The notes under the pieces are model-generated. The model saw only the letters and a list, made by a program, of their open reading frames with translations, made no database searches and was not told the DNA's origin. This document shows positions 6,403 through 11,217 of a DNA stretch of 11,217 bases, piece after piece. Both the position numbers and the translations under genes were made by a program. The first letter of the stretch is position 1. Each line of letters opens with the position of its first letter. The DNA is from Dehalococcoidia bacterium (lineage in GTDB: Bacteria > Chloroflexota > Dehalococcoidia > GIF9 > UBA5629): positions 1 through 11,217 of the forward strand of contig JAFGLP010000117.1 in the NCBI GenBank assembly GCA_016927965.1. The letters run 5' to 3'.

Positions 6403-6440
6403 ATGAATGACTGGAAAAAGGCAGATCAGGAGGTGAGAAA

Positions 6441-6782
6441 ATGGAAAAAGTATTAGAAAAGATAGATACCGCAGCAGATCCCAAGGAAGGACGCGGTTTT
6501 AATTTTTGGGCGGGCAAGCAACCCTGCTGGGAAGTTGCGCATTGCACAAATATGGTTAAAGCTGAATGTCCTGCTTTCAAATATCAGTTTCTTCCGTGCT
6601 GGGAGATTGAGGGCACTTACTGCAAGCTTGATGATTACGGCGCTAATGGTAAGGATACCAGCATTTGTGAGATGTGCCGTGTATACAAGACATACGGCGG
6701 TGGCAAGCCGATCCAGTTGAAGCTGATGGGGCGTGGCATCAATACGTCCCTCAAAGTGCTTGAGAATGTCGCTTCAAAATAA
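6441..6782 (+). CDS. Two-CW domain Cys-rich protein (copy 1)
   Basis: A 113-residue soluble protein with seven cysteines at 29, 35, 43, 53, 61, 76 and 79. It carries two CW motifs: PCWEVAHC (28-35) and PCWEIEGTYC (52-61), followed by C76-x-x-C79. I recognise this as the 'two-CW domain' type, a family with no established function; metal or Fe-S binding is an inference from the Cys spacing. The first 18 residues are charged and probably unstructured, and the C-terminal 30 residues are basic. Translation should be strong: AGGAGGTGA lies 4 bases before the ATG, close to a full anti-16S match. It has its own upstream palindrome and a strong terminator, so it looks monocistronic. It is about 60% identical, without gaps over 112 positions, to the next gene. 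Confidence 0.85.
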   Translation: MEKVLEKIDTAADPKEGRGFNFWAGKQPCWEVAHCTNMVKAECPAFKYQFLPCWEIEGTYCKLDDYGANGKDTSICEMCRVYKTYGGGKPIQLKLMGRGINTSLKVLENVASK

Positions 6783-6806
6783 AAAGCGGTTTTAACTAAG
6801 GGTTTT

Positions 6807-6840
6807 AATTTCCCTCTCCGCCAGGGGAGGGAAATTTTAT
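6807..6840 (+). terminator. Intrinsic terminator after two-CW copy 1
   Basis: A 13-bp stem with one T.G wobble (left arm 6807-6819, loop GCCA at 6820-6823, right arm 6824-6836) is followed by TTTATTAT. It begins 24 bases after the stop codon and separates the two paralogues into independent transcripts. Confidence 0.85.
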
Positions 6841-6871
6841 TATCAGATGCAGTGTAATCAGGCTAAAGACA

Positions 6872-6889
6872 TTTGCGCTTTTGCGCAAA
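6872..6889 (+). promoter_or_regulatory. Palindrome (copy 2) upstream of the second two-CW gene
   Basis: The element reads TTTGCGC-TTTT-GCGCAAA (7-bp arms, 4-base centre). Its centre is exactly 538 bp from that of copy 1, the same offset as the conserved promoter-like blocks that follow, so palindrome and promoter keep fixed spacing in both copies. The arms TTGCGC/GCGCAA are identical to copy 1 and the centre differs. No terminator-type T-run follows. Confidence 0.6.
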
Positions 6890-6908
6890 CTTAGTTTAAG
6901 TGTTAAGA

Positions 6909-6940
6909 CGGATGGCGGTAAGCATTGATGGTGATAAAGT
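6909..6940 (+). promoter_or_regulatory. Conserved promoter-like blocks of the second two-CW gene
   Basis: CGGATGGC (6909-6916) and TGGTGATAAAGT (6929-6940) repeat the two blocks found before copy 1 with identical internal spacing. TGATAAAGT is a TGn-extended -10-like element. The predicted start near 6947 leaves about 39 bases carrying AAGGAGG before the ATG at 6986. Confidence 0.4.
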
Positions 6941-6985
6941 GTTAGTGTCAAAAGAAGAAGATAACCATACAAGGAGGTAAATACG

Positions 6986-7324
6986 ATGACTGAAAATAAA
7001 GTGAAGACAAGGAAAGCTGCTGAGATAAAAGAGGAACAGGGCGTAAATTTCTGGGCTGACAAGTCCCCGTGCTATAAACTGTGCAATTGCCCGGAGATGA
7101 TTACCAATGAATGCCCGGTTTCCAAGTATCAGTTCCTGCCCTGCTGGGAGATTGAAGGCACTTACTGCAAGCTCGATGACAGGGGTTCCACCGGCCGTGA
7201 TACCAGCATCTGCGAGACCTGTCGCGTGTATAAGAAATATGGTAAAGGTGAACCGATTGTGCTGAAGCTCTTCGGTAAGGGAATCGATACACACCTCAGG
7301 GAACTTGATAAAATCGCAAAATAA
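6986..7324 (+). CDS. Two-CW domain Cys-rich protein (copy 2)
   Basis: A 112-residue paralogue of the preceding gene, aligning without a single gap. Residues 47-65 and most of 72-83 are identical, including PCWEIEGTYC (52-61) and the C76-x-x-C79 pair. Eight cysteines are present: the same seven positions as copy 1 plus C33. The first CW motif is altered: C29 is followed by Tyr (PCYKLCNC) rather than Trp. The N-terminal 18 residues differ most and are Lys/Glu-rich. AAGGAGG stands 8 bases before the ATG, so strong translation is expected. It has its own palindrome, promoter-like blocks and terminator. The changed CW motif and extra Cys suggest divergence of function after duplication; the role is unknown. 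Confidence 0.85.
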   Translation: MTENKVKTRKAAEIKEEQGVNFWADKSPCYKLCNCPEMITNECPVSKYQFLPCWEIEGTYCKLDDRGSTGRDTSICETCRVYKKYGKGEPIVLKLFGKGIDTHLRELDKIAK

Positions 7325-7339
7325 AAATATTTGCTAAGT

Positions 7340-7380
7340 AAAAAAGAGGGTTGACCAGCGATAGTCAGCCCTCTTTTTTT
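7340..7380. terminator. Bidirectional intrinsic terminator between two-CW copy 2 and the exonuclease gene
   Basis: The stem is GAGGGTTGAC (7346-7355) against GTCAGCCCTC (7364-7373): 10 bp with one T.G, and an 8-base loop CAGCGATA. An A6 run flanks it on the left and a T7 run on the right, so it has a U-tract in both directions. It lies between the convergent stops at 7324 and 7386 and can serve both genes. Confidence 0.88.
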
Positions 7381-7385
7381 GTCTG

Positions 7386-7925
7386 TCATCCCCTGTACTT
7401 ATCTGCGCCCCGGTCTGTAACAGTACTGTCTATTAAAGAAAGAGATTCCCTTAATTGCTTTAAATTAACCACGTCGTCCCTGTTATATTTCAACAAGAGA
7501 TCTAGTGCGGAATTGTCATGTGTCCTGCAATATTTGTCCCACAGCCATACTGCATGGAGCCCCGTAAGCCCGTCTGTTTCCCTGCTTATATCCAGCCTCC
7601 GCAGCACTGCTTTAAACCCTCCCTTAAGGTCATGCTTCCAGCAGTCGAACATAAGGTCGGTATGTTGATGCATGCGGCTGAGGTCCGCCCCAAAGTGCAC
7701 ATTGATGAAAGGGATATCGAAGCGGTCGCCGTTATAGGTAAATACGTTTTCGGTGCCTTCCATTGTGCAGAGAAGGTTGCTGCAGCTCAGCTTCTCGTTA
7801 TAAAGCTGCACCAGACGTCCTTCATATCCATTATGAAAATAGATGCCGATCACCGTGATGCGGTCCCGCTGGGCATACAATCCGGTGGTTTCTATATCCA
7901 GGTAGGCGTCGGGGAATCCAATCAT
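7386..7925 (-). CDS. Ribonuclease-H-like DEDD exonuclease domain protein (YprB-type)
   Basis: A 179-residue single-domain protein. The acidic residues of the DEDD exonuclease fold can be placed: D10 and E12 in YLDIETTGL (ExoI), D70 in TYNGDRFDIPF (ExoII, with the conserved N65), and D150/D151 in KYNRDDVVNL (ExoIII). This resembles the RNase_H_2 / YprB family of predicted 3'-5' exonucleases; the substrate (DNA or RNA) is unknown. Compared with YprB-like proteins that carry a TPR tail, this one is only the nuclease domain. ATG 7925 has no Shine-Dalgarno, but a perfect TATAAT ends 14 bases upstream, so the mRNA may be nearly leaderless. It follows the bactofilin-like gene by 77 bp in the same direction and shares the bidirectional terminator at its end. 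Confidence 0.82.
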   Translation of the reverse strand: MIGFPDAYLDIETTGLYAQRDRITVIGIYFHNGYEGRLVQLYNEKLSCSNLLCTMEGTENVFTYNGDRFDIPFINVHFGADLSRMHQHTDLMFDCWKHDLKGGFKAVLRRLDISRETDGLTGLHAVWLWDKYCRTHDNSALDLLLKYNRDDVVNLKQLRESLSLIDSTVTDRGADKYRG

Positions 7926-7939
7926 TTTTGATCGAATTG

Positions 7940-7945
7940 ATTATA
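7940..7945 (-). promoter_or_regulatory. -10 box of the exonuclease gene (possible leaderless mRNA)
   Basis: A perfect TATAAT reads on the minus strand at 7945-7940. The predicted transcription start falls about 7-8 bases before the ATG at 7925, too close for a ribosome binding site, and none is seen. The best -35 candidate, TTGTAT (7971-7966), is 20 bases away and weak. No clear terminator for the upstream gene lies in 7926-8002. Confidence 0.4.
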
Positions 7946-8002
7946 GCGCATCGGCCGCTCCGGGTATACAAAAATTGAGGCGGCGGAGCTTTTTCCGGCA
8001 GG

Positions 8003-9193
8003 TCAGGCCAGCTTTTCCTTGATATAGTAAATAATCGCTCCGAAGCCGAACAATATGGCGGCCAGGTCTGTGACCATGTTTATGAAGGGTATCAGCGCTA
8101 ATATGTATACCGCCAGTAGGCCGAGGGCCAGCGCTCCAATGAGATGTGCTGCATTGTCATCGTAGGCCAGCTTGCGCAGCATCCATTTGCCCACCCATAT
8201 CGATGTGATGATATGGCCGAGGTACACGGCAATAATATAGACCGCCAGGACTGCCGCCGCTAAGGGAATTCCCACGATTACTATGCACAGGACTGCCGCC
8301 GCAACCGGGATCAATATTGCCACCAGCGCGCCATAACCCAGACAGGGCCAGGGTTTATTCCGCAGCGTTTCCGCTACTCCGGCGATATGTTTCCTGGCAA
8401 TCAATATGATAACTATGCCCGTTAACAGGGCTGCCGCATATGTGACCAGGGCCAGAATGGCTATGAACCCCAGTATGAAGGCGATTGCGGTTGACATCAT
8501 GACGCCCAGCGCTGCAGCCATGGTCTGCCCGGAGGGGGCGGCGGCTTGCTCCGGCTCGGTACGCTCAACATTCCCTGTAATGCTGGCCCCTGAGGAGATG
8601 TTTGCTTCATTATCCGAAGTGTATGCTAGGTCTCCCTGGATACTGGCCGAGGAGCCCAGGTTTACCTGTGTGGCTTCTGCGCTTACGTTGCCTCCAACAC
8701 TGCTATTGATAGCCAGTTTGCCCGAATTGCAGTCGATGTTTCTATAAACGGGGCCGTTGACATCCACCGTGCCTGAAGCTGCCACCAAGTCCCTTCCGAT
8801 CACCGCTTCAGGTGTAATGGAAGTTACGCCAGCCAGCGAGACCACGTCATTCCCAACATTGCTTTTAATGGTTACAGTATTACCGGCCGCACGTACCGAA
8901 CTGCTGATCCGGCCGTTGATTATGACAATAGAGGCAGCTGCAATAACACTGCCGTTTACATCGCCGTTGATGGTTACCCTGTTTCCGACGGCTATTACAT
9001 CACCGTTTACCGTGGCGTCAACGGTCACCTCGGAGCCGGACAGGTAAAGGTCGTCGTTGACCACCTCCCCTGCGCCCACAACAACGTCCTGGCCGCTGCG
9101 CATATCGGCTGCCTGGACCGGGATGAACATCAGGACAAGGAGTATCAATGATGATGCTAATACTGCGCTGAACTTGCCCCATTTATTTATCAT
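8003..9193 (-). CDS. Exported bactofilin-like (polymer-forming) beta-solenoid protein with C-terminal membrane domain
   Basis: A 396-residue protein in three parts. Residues 1-28 are a Sec signal peptide (basic start, hydrophobic core, cleavage expected after VQA). Residues about 33-211 form a right-handed beta-solenoid of short degenerate repeats rich in V/I-x-G-x-V (for example VNGDVIAVG, VTINGDVNG), as in the polymer-forming bactofilin/DUF583 family. Residues about 224-391 are hydrophobic with five or six helices, ending KEKLA. The solenoid should sit outside the cytoplasmic membrane, unlike classic cytosolic bactofilins. The role is unknown; envelope scaffolding is a guess. ATG 9193 is chosen over the TTG at 9238 because GGGAGG lies 5 bases before it and it begins the signal peptide. 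It follows yihY by 69 bp. Confidence 0.82.
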   Translation of the reverse strand: MINKWGKFSAVLASSLILLVLMFIPVQAADMRSGQDVVVGAGEVVNDDLYLSGSEVTVDATVNGDVIAVGNRVTINGDVNGSVIAAASIVIINGRISSSVRAAGNTVTIKSNVGNDVVSLAGVTSITPEAVIGRDLVAASGTVDVNGPVYRNIDCNSGKLAINSSVGGNVSAEATQVNLGSSASIQGDLAYTSDNEANISSGASITGNVERTEPEQAAAPSGQTMAAALGVMMSTAIAFILGFIAILALVTYAAALLTGIVIILIARKHIAGVAETLRNKPWPCLGYGALVAILIPVAAAVLCIVIVGIPLAAAVLAVYIIAVYLGHIITSIWVGKWMLRKLAYDDNAAHLIGALALGLLAVYILALIPFINMVTDLAAILFGFGAIIYYIKEKLA

Positions 9194-9262
9194 GTACGCC
9201 TCCCGTCTCCGATTTGCTCTTGCAGATAATTCTTGCATAAATGCTGGCGGTATACAACAACG

Positions 9263-10123
9263 CTAACTTTCACCGGCTTGTTTTTGCAGGCGCAGCCTGG
9301 TCGCGCTGAGTTTGGCGAAGAACAGCAGCGCCCAGGCAGAAAGGTAGATATATACCAGCAATGCGATGACTGCCCCGATAGACCCGTATACCAGATTATA
9401 TTGGCTGAAGTGCTTGATATACCATACAAACCCGAACCGGATGATTTCAATGCTGACTGCCGCCATCAGTGCGCCTGGCCAGATGTCTCTCCACCTTGGC
9501 CTGTCACTGGGGATAACTTTATAAAGCAGCATGATAATCAGGAAAGCCAGCAGGCCGCTGGCCGCGGTAAAAATGGTTGCGGAAGCGGTAGTGCTGTTGA
9601 GAAATTTGAAATAGTCGCTGTAATAATGGGCGCTGTGAATTATTCTTATGCCGGCAGACAGCCAGATATAGCCCATCAGAAGTAAAAAGGAGGCCAGCAG
9701 CATGGCGATATCGATTATTTTCCCCTTGAAAAAAGAAGCGTCTTTATTTATACCCCAGGCTTTATTGAGCGTATTGCGCAGCGCATAAAAAAACGAAGAC
9801 GCACTCCATATGAATACCAGCATGGCAAGGATGCCTGTCTCTGCCCTGGCATTCACTACCTCTTGCAGGTTATTAGCCAGCATTTCTCTGGCTACCGGTA
9901 ACAGGTTGCCCATGGCGTTGATAACGCGCGTTTCGAAGCCGGGGGCCTCTATGAAAAATCCCGCTGTGAATATCATGGCCAGGGCAAACGGAAATATCGA
10001 GAAGAGCAGGTAATAGGCTACCGCTGCTGCCAGGAGTCCGCCCTTGTCCTCACCGAACCTGGTAATTGTCTCGGTTATAAGTATTACTATCCTGCTGTTT
10101 TTCAGCCTATTCCACAGGCTCAT
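9263..10123 (-). CDS. YihY/BrkB family integral membrane protein
   Basis: A 286-residue inner-membrane protein of the YihY/virulence factor BrkB family (sometimes mislabelled ribonuclease BN). Six hydrophobic segments are visible. The family's N-terminal signature is present as GLLAAAVAYYLLFSIFPFAL, followed by a loop and IWSASSFFYALRNTLNKAW. The C-terminal signature is GSIGAVIALLVYIYLSAWAL, and the tail is short and basic. The biochemical function of the family is not settled. ATG 10123 is chosen over upstream in-frame starts because it overlaps the stop of the preceding oxidoreductase gene as ATGA (10123-10120) and the protein then begins at the usual family position; only a weak AAGAAGA precedes it. 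Translation is probably coupled to the upstream gene. Confidence 0.9.
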   Translation of the reverse strand: MSLWNRLKNSRIVILITETITRFGEDKGGLLAAAVAYYLLFSIFPFALAMIFTAGFFIEAPGFETRVINAMGNLLPVAREMLANNLQEVVNARAETGILAMLVFIWSASSFFYALRNTLNKAWGINKDASFFKGKIIDIAMLLASFLLLMGYIWLSAGIRIIHSAHYYSDYFKFLNSTTASATIFTAASGLLAFLIIMLLYKVIPSDRPRWRDIWPGALMAAVSIEIIRFGFVWYIKHFSQYNLVYGSIGAVIALLVYIYLSAWALLFFAKLSATRLRLQKQAGES

Positions 10124-11217
10124 AATCGTCTTCTTTTTAAATAGGCTTCCGCTGCGTGGAGACCGCACATCCCGTGAACTCCGGCGCCCGGCGGTGTGGA
10201 TGCCGAGCACAGATAGATGCCCCTGACCGGTGTCTCATAGGGTACCATTCGGCAGGCCGGGCGGCAAAACATCTGTTTCAGCGTCTGGGCCCCTCCGACA
10301 ATATCTCCCCCCACCAGGTTCGGGTTCTCCTTTTCCAGTATTGCAGGTGTAGAAACGCGCCTTGCTAATATATTGTCCCTGAAGCCAGGGGCAAACCGCT
10401 CTATTTGGGCTTCGATACTGCCGGTCATATCGTTAGCGCACCAGTTGGGCACATGGCAGTAGGCCCAGGCGGTATGTTTGCCCGGAGGTGTGCGCGAAGA
10501 GTCGAAAAGGCTGGGCTGTGCCAGGATTACAAAGGGTTTCAGAGGCGCTTTCCCCTGCCAGGTGGCCTGCTCTGCTTCAGCTATTTCCTCAAGGCTGCCT
10601 CCCAGGTGCACCGTACCCGCCTGCAGGCATTCCCGCGCTTTCCAGGGTATCGTCCCGGAGAGTGCCCAGTCAATTTTGAAGACGCCCGGCCCATAGCGAT
10701 AGTTTTGTAAAGCCTTTCGGTATCCTTCAGGGAAGCGGTCCCCGTATATTTTCAGCGCCTGACCCGGAGGGCTATCAAAAAAAACAGCTTCCGTATGCGG
10801 CAGGTCGGTGATGGTCTCGACCTTTTTCCCGGTGATTATTTTCCCGCCGAGGGAGATGAAATATTTGGCCAGCGCCGCCGTCAGGCTGCCTGCTCCCCCA
10901 GAGGGGATGGGCCATCCTGCGCTGTGGGCGGTGAGGCACATGACCAGTCCTATGGCGGCTGAGGGTATCCTGTTAAGCGGCAGCACCGAATGCGCCGCCA
11001 GTCCTGCGAAAAATCCCCTGGCCCTGCTTTCTTTAAAGTGCCCGGCAGCCAGGCCGGCCGCTGAATTAAACGCTTTAAAGGCCAATCCGGCATCCGCCAG
11101 CGGGTGTTCGGCGCGTCTCAGGGTCCCCAGCAGGTCGGTATACAATTTATCTGAGTTTGCTGCCAGTGGAGACATCAGCTTTTTATAGGCTGTGGCATCC
11201 CGTCCCAGTGTTTCACC
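10120..11217 (-). CDS. Phytoene-desaturase-like FAD-dependent oxidoreductase (C-terminal part)
   Basis: The frame stays open from the right edge to the stop at 10120: 365 residues with no start in the window that could be the true one. The family (COG1233, phytoene dehydrogenase and related NAD(P)/FAD oxidoreductases) is usually about 500 residues, so roughly 130 N-terminal residues with the GxGxxG FAD motif are missing. Visible family marks are the substrate-domain segment WPIPSGGAGSLTAALAKYF and the C-terminal FAD-contact region YLCSASTPPGAGVHGMCGLHAA. An internal ATG at 11175 is not the start, because coding continues upstream of it. The actual substrate is unknown; carotenoid genes are not seen here. 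It overlaps yihY by 4 bases. Confidence 0.88.
   Translation of the reverse strand, partial: GETLGRDATAYKKLMSPLAANSDKLYTDLLGTLRRAEHPLADAGLAFKAFNSAAGLAAGHFKESRARGFFAGLAAHSVLPLNRIPSAAIGLVMCLTAHSAGWPIPSGGAGSLTAALAKYFISLGGKIITGKKVETITDLPHTEAVFFDSPPGQALKIYGDRFPEGYRKALQNYRYGPGVFKIDWALSGTIPWKARECLQAGTVHLGGSLEEIAEAEQATWQGKAPLKPFVILAQPSLFDSSRTPPGKHTAWAYCHVPNWCANDMTGSIEAQIERFAPGFRDNILARRVSTPAILEKENPNLVGGDIVGGAQTLKQMFCRPACRMVPYETPVRGIYLCSASTPPGAGVHGMCGLHAAEAYLKRRRL

Larger units (their letters stand above)
6136..6440. other. Divergent intergenic region between the MFS gene and the first two-CW gene
   Basis: This 305-bp stretch carries no convincing gene. It holds the extended -10 element of the minus-strand MFS gene (6178-6186) and a single TGCGCAAAAG at 6263-6272. 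A small GC hairpin, CCGGC-AACA-GCCGG, lies at 6274-6287. The palindrome at 6331-6354 and the promoter-like blocks 6371-6402 serve the two-CW gene. A 10-12 codon reading frame starting at ATG 6368 or 6374 and ending at 6406 has no ribosome binding site; it is treated as a possible leader peptide rather than a gene. Confidence 0.6.

Noticed and set aside
8406..9047. Long plus-strand open frames opposite the bactofilin-like gene
   Set aside because: They are antisense shadows of a gene with signal peptide, repeats and a strong ribosome binding site; no family resemblance and no start signals.
9194..9238. TTG start at 9238 for the bactofilin-like gene
   Set aside because: It would add 15 charged residues before a clean signal peptide, and GGGAGG sits 5 bases before ATG 9193.
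10405..10710. Plus-strand open frames opposite the FAD oxidoreductase
   Set aside because: Three overlapping frames are open because of GC-rich coding on the other strand; no recognisable protein.
1..11217. CRISPR array, tRNA or rRNA gene, insertion sequence or phage element
   Set aside because: Looked for on both strands; no regular repeat-spacer pattern, cloverleaf, transposase or integrase sequence was seen.

Overview
The window looks like a piece of a bacterial chromosome from an anaerobe of the Chloroflexota, most likely class Dehalococcoidia. That placement is an inference from gene families (a DUF5679-like zinc ribbon, a DUF6485-like Cys-rich protein, 'two-CW' Cys-rich proteins, QueH, a UPF0200-type P-loop kinase). 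The bacterial assignment is firmer: several genes carry AGGAGG-type ribosome binding sites, and sigma70-like -35/-10 boxes can be read upstream of several units. I see no tRNA, rRNA, CRISPR array, transposase or phage gene, so this is gene-dense housekeeping and accessory DNA rather than a mobile island.

Layout. At the left edge a minus-strand DUF5679-type gene is cut by the window. It diverges from a plus-strand operon of a UPF0200/dephospho-CoA-kinase-like ATPase, a dCMP deaminase and a small Cys-rich protein. The region between them holds two readable promoters and five A-tracts phased at exactly 11 bp, so it is probably curved DNA. That operon converges, 2 bp apart, with a minus-strand operon of crotonase, QueH (queuosine synthesis) and an HD-domain hydrolase, in transcription order. 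Two unrelated minus-strand MFS transporters follow, the second resembling OFA/monocarboxylate-type carriers.

From 6136 to 7380 lies the most interesting stretch: two tandem plus-strand paralogues of a small Cys-rich (two-CW) protein. Each has a near-perfect Shine-Dalgarno and its own strong terminator. Each is preceded by a gaplessly alignable upstream region holding the same palindrome (TTGCGC-N4-GCGCAA) and two short conserved blocks at -35/-10-like spacing. I read this as a duplicated transcription unit that kept its operator and promoter.

The right third is all minus strand. In transcription order it holds the C-terminal part of a phytoene-desaturase-like FAD oxidoreductase (running off the window), a YihY/BrkB membrane protein overlapping it by 4 bases, an exported bactofilin-like beta-solenoid protein with a multi-pass C-terminal membrane domain, and a DEDD-type (YprB-like) exonuclease that may be expressed from a nearly leaderless mRNA.

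The 4-base overlaps (kinase/deaminase, queH/HD, oxidoreductase/yihY) point to translationally coupled pairs. No single undescribed defence or mobile system is evident. The best candidate for new biology is the duplicated palindrome-controlled two-CW unit.
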